A DNA stretch of 64,000 nt from Antedon mediterranea (GCF_964355755.1 NC_092670.1:39233795-39297794); one strand, 5' to 3'. Numbered from the stretch's first letter, positions 24,160 through 36,800 are shown. Program-made: numbers and translations. Notes: generated from the letters alone by a model not told the origin.

Positions 24160-27100
24160 CTATTGGGATGTTACATCGTCATTCTTAACTGCGTTTGCTT
24201 TCCATGACAGATAGGTATTCCAAATAACAGCAACAGAGTTTGTTGTTATCGCTCTTTAAGCAAAACAAACAGAATAAATTAAACAGATTTGGCACACTTT
24301 CTGTTTTTTTAATTAATGTGCATGCTTAAACATATTGTTACCATTATTAGAAGTGCACCCTATTTGTAATTTTTTGTTTATCTCTTTTATTCATCTCATT
24401 AAAAAAAAAATAATACACATAACAAAAAAAAGAGTAAAACAAATTTAAAGAAGATGAAATGAAAGGGGCCTTTAGGAAACCCCAAAGTGATAAGAGACCC
24501 ACAAACAGCTATCAAACTCATCTCCTACAATACTAACCTGTGCTGTAGAGGAATGAAGTAGAAGTTACATATTTGTACAAATGGCCAAACCTGGAAAAAA
24601 GGAGAATGTTAAGAATTACTTTTTAAGAATAATTAACTAAATTAAAAAAATAGGAAATCAAACCATCTGTTAAACTGTATATTTAAACTGTATACATCTT
24701 TATTGTGTACCATCTGTTAAACTGTATAGTGTATATTAAATTGAACTTACTTTCCAATTCATTATCATTGTAGATTTGAAATCCTGTAAATTAAATAAAC
24801 ATAATATTATGATCATGACATGTATAAACAGGGTATGTGTATTTGTGTATTCTTTGTTATGAGCCTATAAAATACAGTAAAATATTGATAAATATAAATA
24901 TCACCACATCAATCAGCTGAAGGGAGAGAGGGAGGAAGAGGCTTAATGAAGTAAACCTTTTGCAGTTTTTCTTTAACTTGTGTTGTGTCCATCCCACTTG
25001 TGTATCCAATTACAGCAAAGTACATACAAATATAGGAGGGAGCAAACAAAGTCTGTAGAAAATATGTTAAATGTTAGTTAAGTGATAAGAAATTTGCAGA
25101 ATTATATTGTATATACTGTACTGTACAAGTTTTTAACAATAACTTTAATTATGATACTCTACTGCAATTATGAATAACCACACATATAATTAATAGGAAG
25201 CACAAGCAAATGACTTCAAGATTTATAATAAACTGTAGAAACATGATTTAAATGTGCATCATGGTTTAAAAACATTTCTGGCAAAAAGTTATGATTTTTG
25301 GTTGGTAAAAAACAAGGAGAAAGGGACTAAAAAGTTTTGTGCAGGAGATAAAAACAAATCCAAAGATAACCCAGATTGGCCCTGATACGGCAAATGTCAT
25401 TTTCTTTCAATTTCTCAAAACTTCTGTTGTATTCTTACCTGGTCTATTATCATCTTTTTGATTGGTTGAACCATGACATGACCACCTACGAATTTCTCTA
25501 GTGTTTTATAATACTTGTATATTAGTGGACCCTGAAATGAAAATTAGTTCTTTTTTTTAAGGCCTATTGTTGTATGGAATTACAGCTCATATGCCTGCAC
25601 AAATGCACAATATAATTTTTCTAATATTAATGCTTACCTTAAAGATACCTTCCCTACATTTTTTAGATCTATTTTAAGATCACAAACTATATTTAATGTA
25701 AAAATAATACTATATGGTCCTATTGCGATAACTTTTTTCGTCTTTAAATGGTTAAAAATGTGAAAAATAAGTTGATTCTAATAATTATAGCGGCCCGCTA
25801 TAAATCCCAAAATGCATTGCGCGCGGATTGATATTTCTGTTTTTCTTCTGTAATTCACCCACTTTTCGATCGATCGTGAGGTCAAAACAAATTAAAGACT
25901 CAATTTGTATTAACGGAGTCTGGCAAAAATAGAAAGACAATTAATGCAGCAACTATACAACGTCAGGCTAGGTATATAGCTAGCGTACGATGTTCGTACG
26001 TTACCGATGTTTACCAACTAGGCCTACAAAACTAAGCCTAGCTAGGCTAGGCCTAAAGACCGTCCACGAGAGGTCAGTCGCCGCGAGCTACTTAGGTAGT
26101 GCATTGTTTCTCACTTTTTATCATAATTTACCATAAAACGTACATTTAAGACAAGGAATGACCTGGTTTAATGTTTTTAAAGTAATATATATGTATTATT
26201 TTTACAAAACGTCACAAATTGTAGGGAAGGTGTCTTTCAATGAAATAAGGAGGCAAAGATTATTACTTTGCTGCCTCCTCTCATTAATAGTTGTTATGTG
26301 TGAGTCGTGTTTGTTTTTAAAGTGTTGGGCTTAAAACAATGTGATAAGGTCTATCTGTAATATTATGCATTGTCATAGTTGCTTACTGTGATAATGAATC
26401 CTACTGCTGTTTGCCGCAGTGTACGGATGAAATCATGAGACTTCAGTCCTTTCTTTTCAATTAATTGCTGAGAAATAATGTCTGATATCAAGAAGAGACC
26501 ACCTGTATTTAAATAGAACACAACTAGCATTTAATAAATAGGGCATTGTTAGTTATCATAGAAGTACTAGGCATAGTATAGTACAGTATATGGCAGAAGA
26601 AACCTAACCAGAATGTCATTCAAGTTATGTTTATTATTATTACATTATTTAAAATACAACAAATACAATTTAGACACAAGACATTAGACACAAGACATTA
26701 TTAAAATATTTATATTTAGTTGCAGATCCAGGCTAATGACTGGAAATGCGCTAAATTCAATTCAATTCAATTAAAACTTTATTATCCCCATGGGGAAACT
26801 CTGTTGGCCTTTTCAAAAGTACAATACATACAAATATAAAATGGATACAGTACATAAAATATAAAATACGATAAAAAAAAAAGCCATACAAAATATACAT
26901 ATAAAATCCTAAAAAGTCGATTTAAAATACTACAAAAAATAAAACTAGCGCATAAAATACGATTTTACGATTATATAATGAATGATATTATCATTCATTA
27001 TATAATCGTATAGCGGCAGGGACGAATGAATTTCCATATCTATTTGTTTTAATTTTTCTTTGAAGGAGTCTGTCACAACGTTGACTTTTGTTAAATTTAT

Positions 27101-28871
27101 AGTGCAGAGGATGAGCGTGGTCTTTTAAAATAATTTTCAATGTTTTAATTACTAATTCCTTATATAAAACTTCAGGTTGAATTTGTTCAGAGCCTACTAT
27201 TCTACTGCCTTGTTTAACTATTTTATTAAGTAAAAGTCTATCTTTAAAACGTGAATTACCATTCAGGGATGTCACCAGCTTTTTGGAGTGCCGGTCGGCA
27301 AATTTCCCGGGGGGGGGGGGGGGGGGGACCCGGGGTACCGCCCTCCCCCCCGGGGGTTTGTTGTTATTTCAGCGAAACATAAAGAATTATGAAAATAAAT
27401 AACAACAAATTGCGTCAGGTCTAGGCCTAACCTTGTACCACCGGGGAGTCGCCGTTATTATTCGCGAAAACAAAAAAACGCTCACGAAATGAATAGCAAT
27501 AGCCTAGATCGCGTCAGGCTTAGGCCTAGCCTTGTAGACACTACGACCACTAGGCCTAGCCAAGGCTTATAGATAGATGCCCCAAAACCTGAATTCCACA
27601 AAAACGGGCGCTTCTTTATTTAGGCCTAATCCCTAATCAAATAATGTAGATAAATTATTAGCCTAGACCTTACTACTTGTTGCTCGATATAATGTTCGTG
27701 TTCTTTTGCGCGAGAGTTTTTTAGCGTATTCGCGAATTCCGGATTTTTTGTTTCACAACTGTGCGGCGGCAAGCATGTAGTGCATGGCCGGCAAGAACAG
27801 AGACACGTGTTTATGGGTTAACTGAAGTTCAGCAACCTGAAGTTATCCCAGGGACGTGTAATTATCGTACCATGCTCGGCGATCATAAACGAACGAACTT
27901 GCCCGGTCTCACCATAGAGATATTATGTTCACTATAATATCTCTATGGTCTCACTGAACCATGCGCATGTTTTTTTATTTTTTTTAATAGTTCGTAGAGT
28001 ACAAAAATGTAAAACTAGTAACATAATATAATTAAAGCAGGGTGACAAAACATTCAGCAATTAAAAATGATTTTGTTTGGGTCTATGTAGTTATACATTT
28101 TTAATTACTGCGTACTTGTTTGTATTTTTAATCTGTGCAAAATAAAACGCTTGAATGGTCGCTATGTGAACTTTAAACTTGTACACTATGTGCTGTGTAG
28201 CACGTTGTTCGCCATGACTCACAAGCTGTAACAATGAATACCAGGGCAGGGTAGGCCTGGTATTGTGTTACAAATAAAGTAACGTACGTAACCACGGAAA
28301 CATTTGCTGTAGTCTTTTGTCTTATCTATATGAGGCTAGCTTGTCTGTTATTAATGATGTGCTAGGTAAAATGTTTTAGTACGAATTTTAGTTAGGCCTA
28401 GGCCTAATATAAATATCGTAATGATTAATAAATAATACTTTAATAGTGGTGGTCGGCAGCCTGTAAATCCTGGTCGGAAATGTTGAGTGCTGGTCGGGGC
28501 CGACCAGCGCCGACCAGCGTGGTGACATCCCTGCATAATAACATATTAGGCAAAAACTAAGCTCTGTCTTTACATTATGTGACAAAAAAATGTGACACTT
28601 TTTTTGTCTAACTAGTTTGATAGTGTAGACAGAGCTTTAAACATCATAATTGATATTTTGAACTAATAATATTTCAATTTTTTGTTCCTAAAATTAAGGA
28701 CAAAGTAGACTCAAATCAATAGCTTTTATGTTTTACTGAGGTAAAAAAAAATGTAATATGTGCCAACAGGTCTGTACTGAATGACTATAATTACAACTTA
28801 CCTGTAACAGTTGCCTGTGTTTTGTAAGGATGTGTCTTCAATAAATGTAAATACAGTTGTAATGGTCTCAT
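24160..28871 (-). CDS. MPV17: MPV17 orthologue, mitochondrial inner-membrane protein (7 exons, 184 aa)
   Basis: Member of the MPV17/PMP22 family; the vertebrate protein sits in the mitochondrial inner membrane and is needed to maintain mitochondrial DNA. Coding exons, in order: 28871-28802, 26502-26387, 25531-25439, 25052-24957, 24783-24751, 24590-24538, 24253-24160; 185 codons including stop, all phases consistent. Diagnostic matches: SDIISQQLIEKKGL near residue 30 (human GDIISQQLVERRGL), KKMIIDQ plus FAPS, WPFVQICNFYFIPLQHR, and VAVIWNTYLSWKA near the end. Length is close to the human 176 aa. Four membrane segments are expected from the family. One exon is only 33 bases. Intron 1 (2.3 kb) holds a LINE 3' end, a hAT-like element and a family B MITE. 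Poly(A) signal AATAAA on the minus strand is at 24115-24110, so the gene ends very near the 3' end of convergent FBXW2. Confidence 0.95.
26751..27263 (-). mobile_element. 5'-truncated LINE (CR1/L2-like) 3' end
   Basis: The minus-strand ORF from about 27263 down to 26991 encodes the C-terminal tail of a non-LTR reverse-transcriptase protein: a basic region around RCDRLLQRKIKTNRYG then NSFVPAAIRLYNE and stop, a hallmark end of this protein class. The 3' untranslated part includes TTTCCCCATGGGGATAATAAAG and finishes in a (TTGAA)n microsatellite at 26755-26775, as CR1/L2 elements do. It lies in MPV17 intron 1, in the same orientation as that gene. The rest of the LINE is absent. Confidence 0.75.
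26966..27010. repeat. 45-bp near-perfect palindrome at the LINE stop codon
   Basis: TACGATTATATAATGAATGA reads into its own reverse complement with 22-base arms and a single central base. The right arm is the last codons of the LINE ORF, and the left arm is an inverted copy of them. Confidence 0.85.
27264..28533. mobile_element. hAT-like non-autonomous DNA element in MPV17 intron 1
   Basis: Perfect 14-base terminal inverted repeats: CAGGGATGTCACCA at 27264 and TGGTGACATCCCTG ending at 28533. CAGGG termini are typical of hAT elements. Sub-terminal GGTCGGC/CCGACC motifs occur near both ends. The interior has no transposase; it contains a 19-base G run and a 15-base-arm hairpin (27911-27950). 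The 8-base flanks (TTACCATT and CATAATAA) do not match, so no target duplication supports the call. A rearranged or older insertion is possible. Confidence 0.6.
27305..27356. repeat. G19 run and GC-rich patch
   Basis: TTTCCC followed by 19 G (27309-27327), then ACCCGGGGTACCGCCCT, a run of C and GGGGG. Such a tract can form a G-quadruplex and is also a usual place for assembly or sequencing error. It is strongly atypical for this AT-rich window and lies just inside the hAT-like left end. Confidence 0.85.
28558..28639. mobile_element. Palindromic MITE, family B, short copy
   Basis: TAAGCTCTGTCTTTACATTATGTGACAAAAAAATGTGA at the left, CTAACTAGTTTGATAGTGTAGACAGAGCTTTA at the right. Only about 80 bases: almost just the two arms. 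It lies 25 bases beyond the hAT-like right end in MPV17 intron 1. Confidence 0.8.
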
Positions 28872-30064
28872 TCTGGTTATTGTTCAGTAGGCTTATATTA
28901 TATTAAAGTTAGTAGTTTGTAGACAAAAGATATTCAAAATCATCAGCCACGGTTTACGGTTAATTAGTTAATCAACATTTCTGAAAAAAAAAAAAATAGA
29001 ACAGACTGCCCAGGTTTGGTGGTACAAAATGTCCCTCCGCCACAGTAGTACCCTGATAAAATGTTGCCGCGAATAACAATTTATCTCTGGCCTAAGCCTT
29101 GAAGCTATTAGGCTAGGCCCTAGGCACCTACTTATCCCTTCTAGCCTACTGGCTCTACTTGACTACTAGGCCTAGTAGTAAGTAGGCCCAGTCTAGCTAC
29201 TCCGGCTAATCGAGCTACCTAGCCCTAGCTAGCCTAGACTAGGCCTAGGCCTATACTAGTAGTAGGGCAGAGGCCTCCTCTAGCTAGGTAGAAAGAAGTC
29301 AATTTATTATACAGTATTACTATTTTATTATTAACAGTATTGTACGTATTTGTTTACGTTTAAATATTTATTTCGGCTCTGTCTACTTACCTATATCATA
29401 AACGATTCATATTAGTTTGTATATTAAATGCAATGCGTAAATGAATTGGCCTGGCCTAGGCCTAACACATGTACCACGTGAAGCATGCTGCTGCGCTGCG
29501 GATGTGTAGCTGCTCCTCGGCCTGCTGCATGTAATTTCAATAATGTCACGCATGAGTAAGTACGTCACGTACCACCCACCGCCGGTGAAACAAATTGGGT
29601 ATGGAAGGCCGTAATCGACAAACAAATAATATTTTTTAGTTAACGTCAAATGGCAAGATCAGTGTACAGTACTTCATAATATCAAAAGCATTGCCAATTA
29701 TTACTCTATAAAACATTCCATAACTAAGCACAGCCATATCTAAACGAACATAAAAGGTCAAAAGATGTATTGATTTTTTATTTAACATTGTTACGGAAAA
29801 GATTCGAATATTCAATGCGAAATTTAATTAAAATATTTAATTATTTAATGAATTTGATTATTTTTATAATTGTAAATAAATAAACAATGGGAACGATAAC
29901 TCGCATTGTATAAATCAAATCAAAGAAATGCAAACTTATTAAGTTAGCAATTACTCTCTTGTGTGAAGTACAGCAGTACCTGATATTGGTTACCATCGAC
30001 AGTCGACACCGAAAAGTGTAAACATTTTTAATGTCATTTTGAGAAACAAACACCGAAAAAAGAC
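28872..30064. other. Spacer between divergent MPV17 and Ly6-type genes
   Basis: About 1.2 kb separates the two start codons, which point away from each other, so both promoters must lie here or within upstream 5'UTR exons. The stretch 29090-29280 is dense in GGCCTA/TAGGCC words. No other coding exon is supported; minus-strand ORFs at 29407 and 29841 show no family features. Confidence 0.6.
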
Positions 30065-32172
30065 ATGTCATATTTTGCTATAACATTTGCTGTGTTTGGT
30101 TTATTACGTCAACACGCTGCTCAAGGTAAGACCTTTTCATTTTGGACACACATAAGTACGGATCCCGTGCCGCCGACGACAAAACAAGTAGACCCCTTTC
30201 AACTAGATTCTACAGATCTGCAAGACGGATAGTAGGTAATGTATTAATTCTCAGAAAGATGACGGGACAGGGTACGGTCCGATCGATCGGCTTACTGAGT
30301 ATGTGTTTGTGATAGGAAGGATATCTGCTTTCTATATTTTGTTGCTAAGTGTTCACTTTTCGAAAAGGGATTTGAGTGTAGAACAATTTTAACTTCTGTC
30401 TTTGTCTCTTTACATAGGTGTTTCCTGTTTCGTATGCAACAACAACGCATCAACCAACGAACAATGCAACACCCACAGTGAAACATGCAACATGGTAAAA
30501 TGAGTGCAATTCATTTCTTTTTTTATGAGTCAAACTCATGAACTTCGGCATATTTGACAGGAAAAATAGACGTTTGTTAATCACCAATGTTGTCGCTGTC
30601 GCCGTCGTCATCATCATCATCATCATCATTATTAATATTTAGGTTATTATACCTCAAACGTTCTATTGGTACTTGGTACGCTGAACGTTTACTCAAAAAG
30701 GCAATATTGATCATAAATGATCCCATACCATCCTGGCAACCATCATTTCCAAATTATGTCTCACAGTCACAAATTTAGATTGATACTTGCAAAAACTAAT
30801 AGGTTTTTGTGATTCCCCGAAACCTTGAAATACCGGAATGGTATCCGGCGGGGTTTAGTTTTTAACCAACCTCGAAACCAGTTCTCTAGAAATACTGGGA
30901 TGGTGTCCGGCGCGATTAGTTTTTTACCAACCCCGAAACCTGTTCTAGAAATACCTGGATAGTTTAAGTTCTATTTGTTGTTAGCCGAAACCGTTCAATT
31001 CATATCAATGTAAATTTTTTTGTATATATTTACAAATGACAATAAATGTACTTACTTATCATCATCATCATCATCATCATAATCATCATTATCATCATCA
31101 TTATAATCCGTTTCTTTTTGTTTTTATTTGAAATTATTCTATACTATTCAGCTTTGTCAAACTACTGTTCGTGATGAAAACGGTCAACATACAATAACCA
31201 AATCTTGTTCGAATGGAAATTCGTGTTGGAACGAAGCAAAAAATAACAATGGCCAATGCCACCCACATGAGGAACGTTCGTGGTGCATATACTGTTGTTC
31301 TACCGACTATTGCAATCGAGAAGAACACCCAGCATCAGTCACCACGGATGAGACAATCACAACTACAGAAACAACCACATCACAGAGAGAAACAACCACA
31401 TCACAGAGAGAGACAACCACACAAGAGCAGACGACAACTGCCGAACCAGAAACTACATCACAACCAAAGACAACACATCAGTCAAAGCCGACCACACAAC
31501 CAAAGACAGCTACAGAGCAGACCACAGAACCACAAACTATGGAAGCAGAGACAACACCAGAATCAGACTCAACCCCGACATCAAAGAAGACAACACAATC
31601 AGACTTTATAACTTCACAGCAGGAGCCAACCTCACAATCTAACCTACAACTGGAAACAACCATGAGAGGCCCACATGAACCTGTTCAAGAGCGGAAAATT
31701 ACAAAACAACGGTCATCGGATGAATCACTGAACTTCAACTACATGCAACCTGGAATGAAGCATCAAATAGGTACCTTACATTGCTTGCTCCGCTGCTGTT
31801 TTTATAAAACTCCAGTATCATAACGCTGGGTTGTTTGATACAATAAAATAAATTATACTACCACCAAAGTCCCATGGTATAATGGTTAGGACATCTGCAT
31901 ATCAAGCAGAAGGTTCCGGGTTAGAATCTTGGTTTCTCATTCTCATCACAGATTTCCTCATCGTTATCGTTTCAAATTAATTCCATTTCAGTATATAATC
32001 GGGCGGTTTAGAATTTATTCTGTACCTGTTGTGTCATTATATTGTTACATTGTTAACCAAACCATATATCTTCTTTCCTTGTGTCTTAGTTGCCTCGACC
32101 ATTGCTTCTCTTGGTGTATGTTTGGGTATTGGACCATCGAATGGACGTCGTAAATTTGTGAAATGTAATTAA
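30065..32172 (+). CDS. Secreted or anchored Ly6/uPAR-domain protein with Thr-rich stalk (4 exons, 279 aa)
   Basis: Exons 30065-30125, 30418-30494, 31152-31770 and 32090-32172 join in phase to 280 codons. Exon 1 encodes a signal peptide (MSYFAITFAVFGLLRQHAAQ). The next two exons encode one Ly6/uPAR three-finger domain with 12 cysteines, opening with VSCFVC and closing with CCSTDYCN, the family's end signature. A stalk of about 115 residues follows, made of Thr, Gln, Ser and Glu with repeated ETTTSQR, a likely O-glycosylated mucin-like spacer. If exon 4 is used, the protein ends after a modest hydrophobic stretch (VASTIASLGVCLGIG), which is weak for a GPI signal. Reading through at 31770 instead ends at 31823. 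No specific family name can be assigned. Confidence 0.8.
30607..30630 (+). repeat. (CAT)n microsatellite in Ly6-gene intron 2
   Basis: A short CATCATCAT run. A second (ATC)n tract lies at 31058-31104 in the same intron. Simple repeats only; the ORF running through the first has low-complexity Ser content and is not a gene. Confidence 0.8.
31868..31940 (+). pseudogene. tRNA-like pseudogene in Ly6-gene intron 3
   Basis: TCCCATGGTATAATGGTTAGGACA matches the 5' half and box A of a tRNA-Glu/Asp type. A five-pair stem TCTGC/GCAGA encloses the loop ATATCAA. The T-arm box B is damaged (GGTTAGAATC for GGTTCGAATC) and the acceptor stem does not close. A decayed tRNA copy or an SINE head; no A-rich tail is evident. 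Confidence 0.55.
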
Positions 32173-33842
32173 GTTTTTCAGAGGTAATAGGCTGCTTAAT
32201 ACTTTGCTTGTTGTTTGTAGGCTTTCTGAAAATCCTGGTATGTTTTACAAAAAATAGCCTTTATAATTGTTGACATAAAGGAGGTACACCACGTAGATAT
32301 AGTTCTGATAAAGAACTGTTGCGTTTCTCGACGTCCATTCTCTCTCCTGAGGACGATGAAGTATATTTATCGAAACGTGTACCGCAAACTTTATTATCAA
32401 CATGATTTCACCAGGGAAGAGTCACTCTTCCCTGATTTCGCCATACAAACCTTCAAACAATATATAATCTTTATAGCTGTTACGATAGAGACAATACAGT
32501 TATCAAGATTGCTCCATTGACATTATACAACAAGTATATTTTGCCAACAAAATACTTAATATAACTTTATTTTGTACTATATTTCAATTAATTAAGAACT
32601 TATTATTCTAAAACTAATTTCTAATACAAAGGTCCTGTATTATAAACTTAAAGGGAGCTCTGTCCACACTATTAAACTAGTTTGATATACCCAAATATGG
32701 TAGTGATATGACATCATCATGTCTAATGGGCAGATCACATTTTGTTGTCATATAAAGTTTGATAGTGTAGACAGAGCTTTAGATAGATAGTGTTCCACTA
32801 CAGTAGTTTATGCAGTTTTATACAGAGTCATCAAAACAGAAAATATTCACCTCGTTCATATACGAAAAGTGTCGCCTGAAAATGAGTTTCCTCTGTGTCA
32901 AAGGAGAGGTTATACAGTATTTGTGGAATACTATGCAGTTTTATGATAACAATTTAATCGGAATCCAGTGTATTATTGAGCTCATTGAGAGTGACCTGAC
33001 GAATACCACATTGAGCTCATTGAGAGTGACCGGACGAATACCACATATGTGTGTTACAATAATTACCCCTGTGTTGGAAATACAGTAGGTATTATAATAA
33101 TAATTTAGCTGGAGTAGGTAGGTAGGATTGTTGAATTGTTTTGTTGTAATGTTATTACATTTAGCTGCTTTGAAGAAAAAAATTTTGTCTGCACCATAAT
33201 ACTGTTGTTTTTTTAAACCTCAGAAACAATTCTCTTGCGACTATTTTTAAAGATTCACATTAACATTAAACTACTCCAATCATTATGACGTATTATTAAT
33301 AGAAAATTCATCATGACTCATTCATCATGACTCATACATATGACTTGATTGTGTAATGTAAAAAAATAGGTTTTTACCTTAGCAAAGCATGCAAGTTCAT
33401 GGAGATGTTCTAAATAATTTTTTTCTGTAGTTGTACACTACCATACTGTAGTTACATGATTTCTTATCACTATTATAATATGAATAAATGCTTATATTGT
33501 GTATATATATAAAAAGTAACACATAAAATACCAACAAATATTTAACACAAAAAAAAACAACAAAAAACATGTCCACATACAGAAAGAAGATAATATAAAT
33601 GTTTCTCTTCAATAATTAAATAATAGTACCTTTGTGAAAACCACACTCTTATGTGCCTTATATGCAAATATAACAGCGGTGACGCTGGAGAAAATTTTCG
33701 TGATGGCGGAGAAAATTTATACAGCAATTCAGTTTGCTTCTGTTTAAACCCGTCACAGGTTTTTGTTATGTTTTGTTGAGTTTCTGTCTTGAAATGAATG
33801 AAAATAAATGAAATAACTTTATGTATCATTATCAAACTCTTG
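32173..33842. other. Spacer between the Ly6-type gene and the CYP20A1 3' end
   Basis: No coding exon is supported. It includes a hammerhead-like motif (32283-32383), a perfect small hairpin AGGGAAGAGT/ACTCTTCCCT near 32413-32433, a family B MITE (32656-32781) and a duplicated segment, CATTGAGCTCATTGAGAGTG near 32975-33030. The 3'UTR of CYP20A1 occupies the right end. Confidence 0.5.
32656..32781. mobile_element. Palindromic MITE, family B, copy at 32.7 kb
   Basis: GAGCTCTGTCCACACTATTAAACTAG at the left and AAAGTTTGATAGTGTAGACAGAGCTTTA at the right, with the interior GATATGACATCATCATGTC signature. Confidence 0.8.
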
Positions 33843-36800
33843 CTAACGCTTTTCAACTGTGACCCAGATTTCATCGCTAGGACATGTCACTAACCCATGT
33901 ACTGGTTCAATTACAAGACCTTCAATCAAATTAAATTTAAACTTGCGGATAAGTTGAGACAGAAAGACCGTTAGCTCAACATATGAAAACCGATAGCCTG
34001 GGCAAATACGTTTGCCGGCAAATCCAAATGGAGAAAACGTCAATTTATCACGCAGCTTCGAATTTTCTTCACTGAAACGATCGGGGTTAAACCTGCAAAC
34101 ATAATAAAAACTATTTTTTTCTATTTTTCAACATTTCCATTCCATATCAAATTATGCTACATCGTCTCCCAATATTGTCAAACAACTAAGCCTGGGATCA
34201 AAGTAGGCCAAAAGAATTGTATAACTATAATAATACTATTTTATAGAACACCACAGCACTGATAGCTTAGAGGTGTAACAGTTCGGATAGGCAGTTCATT
34301 AAATTAACACTTTTGAAACACAAGTTCTTTTTTACTTTTTTACAATAAAATACAGTTTTTTAAATAACTTACAGTTTCGGCTCTGACCAATATTTCTCAT
34401 CTTGCTGTACAACCCCGAGAGCATGAATTACTGGAGTCTAAAAATATAATGAAAATATTAATTAATTTCTATTTTAAATTACAATACTATTTTTTATATT
34501 AAAACACAATCCTCTATTAATGAACCGCCACTACCTATCCCTTTTAGTTTAGAAACCATGGGTTTAGCTGTGATGGCAGAAATTAAGTTGCTGAAATGAT
34601 CAATTCTTATTTCCAATACTAACCATTTTAGGAATTAAATGGCCACCGATCTGGACATCCATCTCCTGGTACCGAGCAGAAAACGGAGCAAGTACGGCCG
34701 TTCTCATGGTTTCATCCAAAACTTGTCTTGTATAACTACAAAAAAAAGCAAGTAAAACCATAATAAAAACTGATTTGCAAATTGATATTGTCAGGACCAA
34801 ATAGGGTACTGATATGCCCAAATATGGTACTGATATGCCCAAATCTGGTAGTGATATGGCATCATCATGTCCATATATGGGCACATCACATTTTTTTGTC
34901 ACATAAAGTTTGATAGTGTAAACAGAAGTTAATATGGAAGAAGTCACATAAACATGTTAAACTCACACAAGTTTTCCTATCGTCTCTGAAGTAACCTTAT
35001 CATCACCGAGTACATCTTTCATTTCTTGGTATACCTTTTCCTCAACATCTTTATGGGTTGCCAGGAAATATAGGCACCAAGCAATAGCTGAAAATATATA
35101 TAATTCAATTCATCTTTTTTATTGGTCTAATTTTATATAAAAATTTGAAAACCTTTATTAATATACTGCATGCAGTTTGAAATATATCAAACATGTTTTA
35201 AAAAACTATAAAAAAGTACAGACAATATTTAAAAGTTATCAAATTTGTTTATACAATAAAAAATCGGCAAAATTTATAAAAGTTATATTTCAAATTATGA
35301 TGCAGGAGTGTTCTCTCAATTAGAGGCAAATTATATTATTTATGTTATTATAAGTATTAAACAATAATATATGTCAATTAAATGACAATATTTAACAAAT
35401 GCTAAGCAAGCAACTTATAATTAGATTGTTTTTATTCAGTGCACACGCAGTGCAGTAAGATTACCTAATGCTCTAATAAATGATGAAACACTTGCAGTAC
35501 CAGGAACTAGACCACGATTGAATTTTAAATATTTAATAACGACGGTCTACCCACACAATGCACCAACCAATATAATGATTACAAAAGGCACTGTAAACAA
35601 ACTTTTTCTATAAGCTCAGAATAAAAAAAAAAATTGTTATTAACCATTTCCTGACGTGTGTAAGCCACCGATAACATAGGTCAATGCATCTGCCAGCAGT
35701 TGATCCTCTGGGATGTCGGCTTCGATGAGAACATCTAGGAACACATGCTTGCCCTCCGGCGGCGGGTTGTTTCTGCGTTCAGTGATAAGGGTGCCAATTG
35801 TTTCAAAGAGATATTCTTTAGCTAAAAACAAAAGCACAGTTTTAAAAAAGAACACTATTAAACTCTCTCTACACTATCAAACTAGTTGGACAAAAAATAA
35901 ATGTGTCCAACTATGGTAGTGATATGAAATCATCTTAGATATGGGCACATAACATTTTTTTTGTCACATAAAGTTTGATAGTGTAGTCAGAGATTTACAC
36001 TACATGGTAACTACAGATAAGAGAATTCTAAAAACAGGCAAAACAAATTTATTAAGTAGGAGAGTGATTTGTAATGAGATTGAGACATTTATTTTATGTA
36101 TGGATCTGCTTATGGTGGGTAATATAGTGCTTTATGCTGGTATTACAGTACTCAAATAAATGTAATATCGTGATATAAATATTGATCTATTAAAGTTGCT
36201 GCACTACGGATATAATGTAAGGTATTATTGTTTCCTTAAGTCAAGCAAATATTATTGTATTTATTTAGCATCATATTTCAAGGAAATGAATAAGTTCACA
36301 ATCTACATGATCATTCTACTGTAAATAATGATATGCAGTGTTTGTATACTACAGTGTACATTTTGTTTTGATGTTATGTGTTAGTATTTAGAACTTTGTA
36401 GCTTATTTGTATTTTGTCTGTAAAATGGATACACCATTAACTGATAATGTGTGCCACCAATATAAAGGTGATTCCTATGAATAAATAAAATAAATAAAAT
36501 CCTTTCAATATATCTAAAAGGTTCTTTCATGTACTATGCTTGTATAGTGTACAGTTACATTACTGTATATATGATTAAAACTTCATAAAAATAAGATAAA
36601 CTTATATACAGTACTGTCTTGCCCCACAGTTGTCAGAGGGGTATTATAATGAACAGCATTTATACATGCATGTGGTCATGAGTGCTGCTGCGATATAATA
36701 ATACCAGTTTATATATTAAGTCTACTGTATCTCAACATTTATTTAGTTTATGTTTAAATAACATAGTCTGCTTCTGGTTTAGGCACTCTGACCATCAGAA

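Noticed and set aside
31213-31663. ORFs in other frames over the Ly6-protein stalk
   Set aside because: Caused by the ACA/CAA-rich codon repeat of the stalk; the frame with signal peptide, cysteines and splice phase is the real one.
34600-34947. Single 115-codon ORF over CYP20A1 exon 9
   Set aside because: Its first half translates a family B MITE; only the part from 34735 to 34624 is coding.
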